Assembly: GCA_017467845.1 (NCBI GenBank)
Contig: JAFUKH010000078.1
Location: forward strand, 1 to 44,537
Length of the DNA: 44,537 bases
Direction of reading: 5' to 3'
Origin: Lachnospiraceae bacterium
GTDB taxonomy: Bacteria; Bacillota; Clostridia; Lachnospirales; Lachnospiraceae
A model generated the notes under the pieces. That model had not been told where the DNA came from. It saw only the letters and a program-made list of their open reading frames with translations, and did no database searches. The stretch's first letter is position 1; each line of letters starts with the position of its first letter. Below are positions 16,226-24,007 of the stretch, in pieces. A program made the position numbers and the translations under genes.

Positions 16226-18316
16226 ATGTACAATAGTTTTACTATGGAACTTGCAGGCCGTACTCTGAGAGTTGATGTAAACAGAGTAGGTAAACAGGCA
16301 AATGGTTGTGCATTCATGCAGTATGGTGATACTACCGTACTTTGTACCGCAACCGCATCAGAGAAGCCAAGAGAAGGTATCGATTTCTTCCCTCTCAGCG
16401 TTGAGTATGAGGAGAAATTATATGCAGTAGGTAAAATCCCGGGTGGTTTCAATAAGAGAGAAGGAAAGGCAAGTGAGAATGCGATTCTTACCAGCCGTGT
16501 TATCGACAGACCGATGCGTCCTTTATTCCCGAAGGATTACAGAAATGATGTTACCTTAAATACTATGGTAATGAGTGTTGACCCGGCATGCCGTCCTGAA
16601 ATCGTTGCTATGCTTGGTGCTTCTATTGCAACCTGTATTTCAGATATTCCTTTTGATGGCCCTTGTGCTATGACCCAGGTAGGTATGATTGATGGAGAGT
16701 TCGTTATCAATCCTAGCCAGGAGCAGTGGAAGAACGGTGACTTAAATCTTACCGTAGCTTCTACCAAGGAAAAGGTTATCATGATTGAAGCAGGTGCTAA
16801 CGAGATTCCTGAAGCAAAGATGATTGAAGCAATTTATCTTGCTCATGACGTTAACCAGACTATCATCGAGTTCATCGACAAGATTGTTGCTGAAGTTGGT
16901 AAGAAGAAACATGAGTATACCAGCTGTGCTATTCCAGCAGAATTATTCGAGGAGATGAAGAAAATCGTTACTCCTGAAGAGATGGAAGAGGCAGTATTTA
17001 CTGATGAGAAGCAGGTACGTGAGGAGAATATCCGCGTAATCACTGCTAAGTTAGAAGAGGCATTTGCTGAGAACGAGGAGTGGCTTGCAATTCTTGGCGA
17101 AGCAATTTATCAGTATGAGAAGAAGACTGTTCGTAAGATGATTTTAAAGGATCACAAGCGTCCGGATGGTCGTGAGATTACCCAGATTCGTCCTCTTGCA
17201 GCAGAGGTTGATTTAATCCCTAGAGTACACGGTAGTGCAATGTTCACTCGTGGACAGACTCAGATCTGTAACGTATGTACGTTAGCTCCTTTATCTGAGC
17301 AGCAGAAAATCGATGGCTTAGATGAGAATGAAGTAAGCAAGAGATATATGCATCATTACAACTTCCCTTCCTACTCTGTAGGTGAGACTAAGCCTTCCAG
17401 AGGTCCGGGACGTCGTGAAATCGGTCATGGTGCATTAGCTGAGAGAGCATTAATTCCTGTACTTCCAAGCGAAGAGGAATTCCCATATGCAATTCGTACC
17501 GTATCTGAGACCTTCGAGTCTAACGGTTCTACCTCTATGGCTTCTACCTGTGCATCTTGTATGTCACTTATGGCTGCAGGTGTTCCGATTAAGAAGATGG
17601 TAGCCGGTATTTCCTGTGGTCTTGTTACCGGTGATGCAGATGAAGATTTCGTATTATTAACCGATATCCAGGGTCTTGAAGACTTCTTCGGAGATATGGA
17701 CTTCAAGGTAACCGGTACTACCGATGGTATTACTGCAATCCAGATGGATATTAAGATTCATGGTTTAACCAGACCTATCGTAGAGGGTGCTATTGCAAGA
17801 TGTCGTGAGGCAAGATTATTCATCATGGATAATTGTATGAAGCCTGCGATCGCTGCTCCTCGTGCAGAAGTAGGTCCTTACGCTCCTAAGATTGTATCTA
17901 TCCAGATTGATCCAGAGAAGATTGGTGAGGTAGTTGGTCAGCGTGGTAAGACCATTAATGAAATCATCGCTCGTACCGGCGTTAAGATTGACATTACTGA
18001 TGATGGTAATGTATCTGTATGCGGAACCGACAAGGATATGATGGATAAGGCAGTAGAGATGATTAAGATTATCACTACTGAGTTTGAGGAAGGCCAGATT
18101 TTCAAGGGTAAGGTTGTAAGCATTAAGGAATTCGGTGCATTCATCGAGTTTGCTCCCGGAAAAGAAGGAATGGTTCACATTTCTAAGATTGCTAAGGAAA
18201 GAATCAATCATGTAGAAGATGTTCTTACCTTAGGTGACAACGTTACTGTTGTATGTCTTGGAAAGGACAAGATGGGCAGAATCAGCTTCTCTATGAAGGA
18301 TGTAGCTCAGAACTAA
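16226..18316 (+). CDS. pnp: Polyribonucleotide nucleotidyltransferase (PNPase)
   Basis: 696 aa from ATG 16226 (GGAG 8 bp upstream, N-terminus MYNSFTMELAGRTLRVDV); the longer frame from 16148 lies in the leader hairpin. PNPase degrades RNA 3' to 5' by phosphorolysis. Two RNase PH domains are seen (first with GGFNKREGKASENAILTSR, second with ETFESNGSTSMASTCASCMSLMAAG), then KH (VVGQRGKTINEIIARTGVKIDI) and S1 (FKGKVVSIKEFGAFIEFAPGKEGMVHIS) domains. The length is normal for the family. Confidence 0.98.
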   Translation: MYNSFTMELAGRTLRVDVNRVGKQANGCAFMQYGDTTVLCTATASEKPREGIDFFPLSVEYEEKLYAVGKIPGGFNKREGKASENAILTSRVIDRPMRPLFPKDYRNDVTLNTMVMSVDPACRPEIVAMLGASIATCISDIPFDGPCAMTQVGMIDGEFVINPSQEQWKNGDLNLTVASTKEKVIMIEAGANEIPEAKMIEAIYLAHDVNQTIIEFIDKIVAEVGKKKHEYTSCAIPAELFEEMKKIVTPEEMEEAVFTDEKQVREENIRVITAKLEEAFAENEEWLAILGEAIYQYEKKTVRKMILKDHKRPDGREITQIRPLAAEVDLIPRVHGSAMFTRGQTQICNVCTLAPLSEQQKIDGLDENEVSKRYMHHYNFPSYSVGETKPSRGPGRREIGHGALAERALIPVLPSEEEFPYAIRTVSETFESNGSTSMASTCASCMSLMAAGVPIKKMVAGISCGLVTGDADEDFVLLTDIQGLEDFFGDMDFKVTGTTDGITAIQMDIKIHGLTRPIVEGAIARCREARLFIMDNCMKPAIAAPRAEVGPYAPKIVSIQIDPEKIGEVVGQRGKTINEIIARTGVKIDITDDGNVSVCGTDKDMMDKAVEMIKIITTEFEEGQIFKGKVVSIKEFGAFIEFAPGKEGMVHISKIAKERINHVEDVLTLGDNVTVVCLGKDKMGRISFSMKDVAQN

Positions 18317-18326
18317 TAGGTTATTC

Positions 18327-18360
18327 AAGGACTGTCAGTAATGGCAGTCCTTTTATTTTA
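18327..18360 (+). terminator. Terminator after pnp
   Basis: An 11-bp stem with one G-U pair (AAGGACTGTCA with TGGCAGTCCTT, 18327-18352), a GTAA loop and a TTATTTTA tail. Confidence 0.88.
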
Positions 18361-18459
18361 CTGTTTTTTTATAGTTTTTTAGAAACAGAATATTGTATTT
18401 GCTTGCGGAAGTCGGTATTCTTTATTGGAAACAATTAATAAAGCAGGATGGAGATTACT

Positions 18460-18852
18460 ATGAGAGAAAAATTTGCAAGATTTATGATGGGAAGATACGG
18501 TAACGACAGATTGAATCAGTCGCTTATGATTCTGGCATTGGTGCTGCTGGTGCTTTCCTGGTTTACCACAGATGCCTTTTATATGGTGGCACTTCTGATT
18601 ATGATTTACGCTTATTACCGGATGTTTTCCAGAGACATTTATAAAAGAACTGCTGAGAATCAGAAATATCTACAGTGGGAATATAAGATGAAAGGAAAGC
18701 TTAACAAGAAAAAGAAGGAGCTTTCACAGTTAAAGACACATCACATTTACAAGTGTCCCAACTGTAAACAGAAAATTCGTGTACCGAGAGGCAGAGGTAA
18801 AATCGCCATTTCCTGTAGAAAATGTGGAACCGAGTTTATCAAAAAGAGCTAG
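18460..18852 (+). CDS. Small membrane protein with C-terminal zinc ribbon
   Basis: 130 aa from ATG 18460, where GGATGGAG ends 6 bp upstream; the ATG at 18448 overlaps that site. Two adjacent hydrophobic segments (about 23-37 and 41-57) form a hairpin in the membrane. A basic linker (KGKLNKKKKELSQLK) leads to a zinc ribbon, YKCPNCKQKIRVP then ISCRKCGTEF (about 98-128, CxxC-x17-CxxC). I recognise no named family. It is followed 14 bp later by a DUF5685 gene and then a J-domain gene; the three probably form one operon. A redox or metal-dependent role in membrane protein handling is possible but unproven. Confidence 0.8.
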   Translation: MREKFARFMMGRYGNDRLNQSLMILALVLLVLSWFTTDAFYMVALLIMIYAYYRMFSRDIYKRTAENQKYLQWEYKMKGKLNKKKKELSQLKTHHIYKCPNCKQKIRVPRGRGKIAISCRKCGTEFIKKS

Positions 18853-18866
18853 GTATGGAGTTTTAA

Positions 18867-19718
18867 ATGTTTGGATATGTTATAGTAAACAAGGCTGAAT
18901 TAAAGTTCAAAGAATATGATGTATACCGTTCTTATTATTGCGGACTTTGTCACTGCCTAAGAGATAAATACGGCTTAAAGGGCAGTGCCACACTGAGCTA
19001 TGATATGACCTTTTTGTTGATGCTTTTGACAGCATTATATGAGCCGGAAGAGGTATGTGCAAAGTGTAATTGTGTATTACATCCTTTTGAAAAACAGCAG
19101 TACCGTACCAGCGTAATGGGAGAGTATGTGGCAGATATGAATGTGCTGCTAACCTATTTAAAGTGTCTGGACGATTGGGAGGATGATAAAAAGCTTCATC
19201 GCCTGATGTTCAGTAAGCTTCTGGAAGGCAAGACCAAAGATCGTCAGAAGCTGTATATGGACAAGGTGCGAAGGATTCAGATGCTGATGCATACCATTAG
19301 TGAAAATGAGAAAAAGAATCTGGACGATGTAGACGCCATGGCCAGCCTGTTTGGACAGGTAATGGGAGAAATCGTAGCCTGCAGAGAGGATGAATGGACC
19401 GAGGGGTTAAAGAAGCTCGGCTTTTACTTAGGGGAATTCATTTATGTGATGGATGCCTATGAGGATGTGGAAGAGGACATCAAGAAGGGAAGATACAATC
19501 CCTTGAAGAAGAAATATGACCAGCCGGATTTCGAGGAAAGCTGTAGAACGGTTCTTACCATGATGATGGCAGAATGTTGCCGGGAATTCGAAAAGCTACC
19601 GATTATTGACCATGCGGATATCTTACGAAATATCCTGTATTCCGGTGTGTGGTGTAAATATGAAGCAATACGAGAGAAAAGAATTAAAGGAATGAATGGA
19701 GAAATAAAAGATGAATGA
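18867..19718 (+). CDS. DUF5685 family protein
   Basis: 283 aa, function unknown. I recognise the DUF5685 N-terminus [18 protein letters not shown]. Two CxxCxC clusters are visible (Cys25/28/30 and Cys64/67/69), probably binding metal. Two Asp-rich motifs also stand out: DDWEDD at 102-107 and [17 protein letters not shown] at 196-212. The second resembles the DxxxDxxED-xxxGRxY-P motif of squalene/phytoene synthases, so an all-alpha isoprenoid-synthase-like fold is possible (inference). It is mostly helical with no clear membrane segment. The end overlaps the J-domain gene by 8 bp, so translation is probably coupled. Confidence 0.78.
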   Translation: MFGYVIVNKAELKFKEYDVYRSYYCGLCHCLRDKYGLKGSATLSYDMTFLLMLLTALYEPEEVCAKCNCVLHPFEKQQYRTSVMGEYVADMNVLLTYLKCLDDWEDDKKLHRLMFSKLLEGKTKDRQKLYMDKVRRIQMLMHTISENEKKNLDDVDAMASLFGQVMGEIVACREDEWTEGLKKLGFYLGEFIYVMDAYEDVEEDIKKGRYNPLKKKYDQPDFEESCRTVLTMMMAECCREFEKLPIIDHADILRNILYSGVWCKYEAIREKRIKGMNGEIKDE

Positions 19719-20424
19719 TCCTTATCAGGTGCTGGGTGTGCCTCGAAGTGCCACGGAAGAGGAGATTAAAAAGGCATATAAGGCACTCAGTAGAAAATAT
19801 CATCCGGATGCGAATGTGAATAATCCCAATAAGGATCAGGCAGAGGAGAAATTCAAGGAAATTCAGGCAGCTTATACCCAGATTATGAAGGAAAGAACCG
19901 GTGGATATAGCAGCAGTTATGGAGGAAACTCCTATGGCAGTTCCGGTTATGGACAGAGTCAGGGTGGTGGAAGCTATTATGATCCCTTCGGCTTTGGCGG
20001 CTTCGGTGGCTTTTATGGTCAGGGAGGCGGTCAGAGTACCGGATACGAGGAGGACTCCTATTTAAGGGCTGCCGGAAATTATATCCGCAACGGATATTAT
20101 AATCAGGCACGAACCGTGCTGGATAATATGGGGCTGCAGGAACGTAGTGCCAGATGGTATTATTACAGTGCCCTTGCCCATGCCGGAGTGGGGAATAAGA
20201 TTGCAGGTTTGGAGCATGCAAAGAAAGCGGCATCCATGGAGCCGAATAACTCGGAGTACTACAATCTGGTACGCCAGTTTGAAAGTGGCGGAGAATGGTA
20301 TCAGCAGAGACAGTCCATGTACGGTTATCCTGTCAGCGGCGGAAGCGATTTGTGTTGTAAGATATGTTTGGCGAACATGTTTTGCAATGTTTGCTGCGGT
20401 GGTGGCGGAATATTTTGTTGTTAA
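19711..20424 (+). CDS. J-domain protein with TPR-like region and Cys-rich tail
   Basis: 237 aa. The N-terminal J domain (2-68) has the HPD motif in YHPDANVNN, so it should stimulate an Hsp70 (DnaK) partner. A Gly/Ser/Tyr-rich linker (about 70-112) follows, then a helical TPR-like segment ([38 protein letters not shown]). The protein ends with eight cysteines in 23 residues ([15 protein letters not shown] ... FCC). It lacks the zinc-finger and client domains of true DnaJ, so it is a specialised co-chaperone. It starts inside the end of the DUF5685 gene. The Cys tail could bind metal or be lipidated or oxidised; this is inference. Confidence 0.85.
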   Translation: MNDPYQVLGVPRSATEEEIKKAYKALSRKYHPDANVNNPNKDQAEEKFKEIQAAYTQIMKERTGGYSSSYGGNSYGSSGYGQSQGGGSYYDPFGFGGFGGFYGQGGGQSTGYEEDSYLRAAGNYIRNGYYNQARTVLDNMGLQERSARWYYYSALAHAGVGNKIAGLEHAKKAASMEPNNSEYYNLVRQFESGGEWYQQRQSMYGYPVSGGSDLCCKICLANMFCNVCCGGGGIFCC

Positions 20425-20468
20425 AAAGGAATGCCCTTCGCATTTTGATGCGAAAGGCATTCCTTTTT
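20423..20468. terminator. Bidirectional terminator between convergent genes
   Basis: A long near-perfect stem (AAAAGGAATGCC and TTCGCA arms, TTTTGA-type loop) has A residues on its left and T residues on its right, so it works on both strands. It ends the J-domain operon and the DUF4317 gene, whose stop codon overlaps its edge. Confidence 0.9.
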
Positions 20469-21603
20469 ATTCTTCCTCAATATGATTTCTTACTGCAATT
20501 CCATTAACTTCGACACTGGAGCCTAAATCAATCACAAGGCACTTTCTACCATTTATTTCCTTTGTTTCGATTAAATCTAAGCGGTCAGGACTAACCTTGA
20601 TGACCACGTCCGGCGTCTTCACTTCAAAGCTTCTGGTGTTTACCACATTCTCCACCACCATCTGTGCGTTGCTGCCTGCGGCAGCATCGTAGAGCTTGTC
20701 AAAATTGTTCAGCTTTTCATTGGCAACACCACTATTCGCTAAGACTCCCTTTACCTCTTCCTTATCCAGGATAAGTGGTGCAGGGTCTTCCTTATGTTCC
20801 TCGATAAGCTCTGTAAGCTTTTCATGGATACTGATGACATTTTCGATGGTACAGGTCTCTTCCAAGGTTTCTTCAATGATGGTCTGGAAGCTTTCCTTCT
20901 GGTTGCCGGCCGCAAGTGGAAGCGGACAGTCCAGCATCAGAGTTACGAAGTCTTCTTTCAGATTATTGGCATCCTTGGTGTAGTAGAGAAGACTATGTAG
21001 GTCGGTGCTTCTGTCATTGAAAGCAGGGAATAAGAAGCCTGTTTCCGGTGGAGCAACTACCCAGTCACGAATGCGGTTTTGGAATGTGTTTTCCACTGCA
21101 TTGTAGGAAAGTCCCGGTTTTGACAGATTTACCGGACAGATGCTGACCATGATGTATTCATAGATTTCATCAGAGGCATCGTCCATTTCGATACCGTCAC
21201 TGGTCTTGCCCGGTACGTCATACACATCATGGATAATCAGAATCAGGTAGTTTCCTACGTACTCATAGCTTTCGATGATTTTATCATAGAATTCCTCGAG
21301 GAGTGCGTCATCTTTTAATTTACTTTCCTTTAAGCGGTACAGAAATTCCTGAGTGCCGCCTTCTTCCTCAGCCTTTAAGGGGAACTCTAAGTTAATCAGA
21401 TTCTTTCCAAGACTTCCGGACAAGGTTTTTCTCAGAATCTCAAAATACTTAAACATTTCCTCTTCAGGAAGAGCAAGAAATGCCTCCTTCAGCTCAGTCT
21501 TTTTATTCTTTTCCCCATCCACGTAACATCCGCAGATGCGGGTGATGGAGCATTTATTCTGTGTAAATAATTTTTTTATTTCAGCGATTTCGTGCTTTAC
21601 CAT
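20467..21603 (-). CDS. DUF4317 family protein
   Basis: 378 aa, cytoplasmic, function unknown. I recognise the DUF4317 family by MVKHEIAEIKKLFTQNKCSITRICGCYVDGEKNK and the middle block DWVVAPPETGFLFPAFNDRSTDLHSLLYYTKD. The family is common in Lachnospiraceae and other Clostridia. The ATG is preceded by AAAGGAAG. The gene is a single unit on the minus strand with a ~205-nt leader that contains a strong 140-nt structured element, so its expression may be controlled at the RNA level. No catalytic motif is obvious. Confidence 0.85.
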   Translation of the reverse strand: MVKHEIAEIKKLFTQNKCSITRICGCYVDGEKNKKTELKEAFLALPEEEMFKYFEILRKTLSGSLGKNLINLEFPLKAEEEGGTQEFLYRLKESKLKDDALLEEFYDKIIESYEYVGNYLILIIHDVYDVPGKTSDGIEMDDASDEIYEYIMVSICPVNLSKPGLSYNAVENTFQNRIRDWVVAPPETGFLFPAFNDRSTDLHSLLYYTKDANNLKEDFVTLMLDCPLPLAAGNQKESFQTIIEETLEETCTIENVISIHEKLTELIEEHKEDPAPLILDKEEVKGVLANSGVANEKLNNFDKLYDAAAGSNAQMVVENVVNTRSFEVKTPDVVIKVSPDRLDLIETKEINGRKCLVIDLGSSVEVNGIAVRNHIEEE

Positions 21604-21652
21604 ATGTCTGTTCTTCCTTTCGTTATTATAGCTTGTTTTGTTTCATATATGA

Positions 21653-21792
21653 GTTCTGGGAAAGTATGGTATGTTTTATGAAGGCCCTTGAAAAACGTCG
21701 GTCCTTGGCGAGGTATTTTCGAGCCTAGTACCGTTACGATTTTCACGGAACGAGAGTGTGCCTGAATAAGACATACCATACTTTCTCAGAAC
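21653..21792 (-). ncRNA. 140-nt rod-like structured RNA element upstream of the DUF4317 gene
   Basis: The outer arms pair over about 29 bp with few mismatches: GTTCTG (21653-21658) with CAGAAC (21787-21792), and a 15-bp perfect block (21660-21674 with 21771-21785). An asymmetric internal bubble follows, then a second long hairpin (GAAAA-CGT-CGG-T...A-CCG-TTACG-TTTTC, 21690-21745) with a GGC/GCC tip. A promoter on the minus strand places it in the DUF4317 leader. The layout (closing stem, bubble, terminal stem) recalls 6S RNA in outline, but I cannot match it to a known family; a small non-autonomous element is another possibility. Confidence 0.55.
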
Positions 21793-21814
21793 GGAGTAGG
21801 GTCAAAGCTATTCT

Positions 21815-21844
21815 AGTATAGCTCATTTCTCGTATTTTTTTCAA
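21815..21844 (-). promoter_or_regulatory. Minus-strand promoter for the structured leader and DUF4317 gene
   Basis: Read on the minus strand: TTGAAA (21844-21839), 18-bp spacer, TATACT (21820-21815). An inverted repeat AGCTAT/ATAGCT spans the -10 region (21807-21824). Transcription would begin near 21808. Confidence 0.65.
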
Positions 21845-21866
21845 GTTTTTTGACGATGAGAATCAG

Positions 21867-21896
21867 TTGCTGTAGGGACGTGCTCTGCACTATACT
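21867..21896 (+). promoter_or_regulatory. Probable promoter for the Spo0A-C gene
   Basis: TTGCTG (21867-21872), 18-bp spacer, TATACT (21891-21896), 37 bp before the ATG at 21933. The -35 is weak. Confidence 0.5.
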
Positions 21897-21932
21897 AAAA
21901 TATGAAAAAAGGGAATTGTTGGAGGAACATAT

Positions 21933-22457
21933 ATGGAACCACTGGTAATTAATGTGGCAGAAGATAAAGAATCAGTTTATGCGCTTCTTGATGAGTTAAT
22001 GAATGAAAAAAAGAACTTTCAGATTATGATAACCGTCCTTCAGGAAGATAAAGAGAAGAGTGTGGAAGTTACTGCCCAGGAAGCGGAGCCGGCATCCCAT
22101 GACCTGGAAAAGGATGTAACGGATATGATTCATGACTTGGGAGTGCCTGCTCATATCAAGGGGTATCAGTATCTCAGATGTGCCATCAGTAAGGCAGTAA
22201 ATGACCCAAGCATGATTGGGGCAATTACTAAGCAGCTGTATCCCGGAATTGCCAGTGAATATGGTACAACTCCCAGCAGGGTGGAACGTGCCATTCGTCA
22301 TGCCATTGAGGTGGCATGGTCCAGAGGGAAGATGGAGACCTTGGATCAGATGTTCGGCTACACGGTGAACAGTGGAAAGGGGAAACCTACCAACTCAGAA
22401 TTTATTGCACTGGTGGCAGACCGCATTCGTTTAAAATATCGGAAGAATGTTTTCTAA
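21933..22457 (+). CDS. Spo0A C-terminal-domain protein lacking a receiver domain
   Basis: 174 aa. Residues about 58-174 match the Spo0A DNA-binding effector domain: [47 protein letters not shown] and [17 protein letters not shown] are characteristic. True Spo0A is about 265 aa with an N-terminal phospho-acceptor receiver; here the first ~55 residues are short, acidic and unrelated ([21 protein letters not shown]). The protein therefore cannot be controlled by phosphorylation in the usual way and might bind 0A-box-like sites constitutively or compete with Spo0A. GGAGGAAC precedes the ATG. glgA follows after 77 bp with its own possible promoter. Confidence 0.88.
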   Translation: MEPLVINVAEDKESVYALLDELMNEKKNFQIMITVLQEDKEKSVEVTAQEAEPASHDLEKDVTDMIHDLGVPAHIKGYQYLRCAISKAVNDPSMIGAITKQLYPGIASEYGTTPSRVERAIRHAIEVAWSRGKMETLDQMFGYTVNSGKGKPTNSEFIALVADRIRLKYRKNVF

Positions 22458-22463
22458 AAGTGC

Positions 22464-22492
22464 TTTCAATAAACTGTCCATTGATGTATAAT
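22464..22492 (+). promoter_or_regulatory. Possible promoter for glgA
   Basis: TTTCAA (22464-22469), 17-bp spacer, TATAAT (22487-22492). The -35 is weak but the -10 is consensus. Confidence 0.5.
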
Positions 22493-22534
22493 TAAGAGGA
22501 GTTAGGTATACTTTTTATACAATGGAGGTTAGCT

Positions 22535-23980
22535 GTGAAGAAAATTTTATTTGCTGCGTCAGAGGGTGTTCCCTTTATTAAAACAGGCGGTTTGGCAGAT
22601 GTAGTTGGTTCTCTGCCAAAATGTATTGATTCTCAGTATTTTGATGTAAGAGTGATTATGCCGAAATACGCTTGCATGAAGGAGAACATGAAGGAAAAGA
22701 TGGAGTATATTACCCATTTTTACATGGACTACAATTGGCAGAATGTGTATGTAGGTGTGTTAGGTGCCAAGGTAGACGGCATTCAGTATTATTTTATTGA
22801 TAATGAGACCTATTTTTCCGGCATGAAGTGCTATAGCGATGATCCTTTGTGGGAGATTGAGCGTTATGCTTTTTTCTCCAAGGCACTTTTGTCAGCACTC
22901 AAGCTTCTGGATTTCAGACCGGATGTGATTCATTGTCATGATTGGCAGACAGGTCTTGTACCTGTATATCTGAAGGAGCGTTTCCAGGGGGATTTATTTT
23001 ACTGCGGAATTAAGTCTGTAATTACCATTCACAACCTGAAGTTCCAGGGTAAGTGGGATACTAAGACCGTACAGAGTATTACGGGTCTTTCGGAGAGCTT
23101 CTTTACCCCGGACAAGTTAGAGGCATATAAGGATGCTAACTTACTTAAGGGCGGTATCGTCTATGCAGACGCCGTTACTACTGTTAGTGATACCTATGCG
23201 GAAGAGATTAAGACCGATTTCTACGGGGAAGGCTTAAATGGTTTGCTTCAGGCCAGAAGCGGTGACCTTCGCGGTATCGTAAACGGTATTGATTATGAAG
23301 ATTTTAATCCGGAGACGGATAAGTATATTGTAAAGCAGTACAACGCTGTGAATTTCCGTAAGGAAAAGGTAAAGAATAAGAGAGCACTTCAGAAGGATTT
23401 GGGCTTAAATCAGGACGATAGAAAGATGATGATTGGTATTGTATCACGTCTTACGGATCAGAAGGGCTTTGATTTGATTGCCCATGTAATGGACGAGCTT
23501 TGTCAGGATGATGTGCAGATTGTAGTACTCGGAACCGGTGAAGAGAAGTACGAGAATATGTTCCGTCACTTTGATTGGAAGTATGGTGATAAGGTTTCTG
23601 CCAATATTTACTATTCCGAAGAGCTTTCTCACAAGATTTATGCAGCATGTGATGCATTCCTGATGCCATCTTTATTTGAGCCTTGCGGACTCAGCCAGCT
23701 TATGTCTCTACGCTATGGTACAGTGCCCATTGTTCGTGAGACCGGAGGACTTAAGGATACCGTACAGCCTTACAATGAGTATGAGAGTACCGGTACCGGC
23801 TTTAGTTTTACCAATTACAATGCTCATGAGATGCTTAGTACAATCCGCTATGCAGAGCAGATTTATTATGATAAGAAGCGTGAATGGAACAAGATTGTAG
23901 ACCGCGCAATGGCTGCGGACTTCTCGTGGAACGTTTCCGCTAAGAAATACCAGGAGATGTACGATTGGCTTATTGGCTAA
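22535..23980 (+). CDS. glgA: Glycogen synthase (ADP-glucose), GT5
   Basis: 481 aa from a GTG start with GGAGG upstream. It transfers glucose from ADP-glucose to growing alpha-1,4-glucan. The ADP-glucose-binding KTGGLADVVGSLP motif is at 16-28, DVIHCHDWQTGLVP marks the N-terminal Rossmann domain, and the C-terminal domain has GIVSRLTDQKGFDLI and PSLFEPCGLSQLMSLRYGTVPIVRETGGLKDTV. Length and order are normal for bacterial GlgA. No other glg gene is in the window, so it stands apart from a glg operon here. Confidence 0.97.
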   Translation: MKKILFAASEGVPFIKTGGLADVVGSLPKCIDSQYFDVRVIMPKYACMKENMKEKMEYITHFYMDYNWQNVYVGVLGAKVDGIQYYFIDNETYFSGMKCYSDDPLWEIERYAFFSKALLSALKLLDFRPDVIHCHDWQTGLVPVYLKERFQGDLFYCGIKSVITIHNLKFQGKWDTKTVQSITGLSESFFTPDKLEAYKDANLLKGGIVYADAVTTVSDTYAEEIKTDFYGEGLNGLLQARSGDLRGIVNGIDYEDFNPETDKYIVKQYNAVNFRKEKVKNKRALQKDLGLNQDDRKMMIGIVSRLTDQKGFDLIAHVMDELCQDDVQIVVLGTGEEKYENMFRHFDWKYGDKVSANIYYSEELSHKIYAACDAFLMPSLFEPCGLSQLMSLRYGTVPIVRETGGLKDTVQPYNEYESTGTGFSFTNYNAHEMLSTIRYAEQIYYDKKREWNKIVDRAMAADFSWNVSAKKYQEMYDWLIG

Positions 23981-24007
23981 GGTGACATCTAAAGTTAGAA
24001 GGAAGTT

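Noticed and set aside
18253-18438. 61-codon frame across the end of pnp and the terminator
   Set aside because: It starts inside pnp in another frame and reads through the terminator; no ribosome site.
21653-21792. Reading the long inverted repeat as a Rho-independent terminator
   Set aside because: No T run on either side and the loop region is itself structured; the promoter on the minus strand places it in a leader instead.
21653-21792. SRP RNA, tmRNA or RNase P RNA
   Set aside because: None of the signature sequences of these RNAs (for example the SRP GGAAG/AGCAG tip) could be found.
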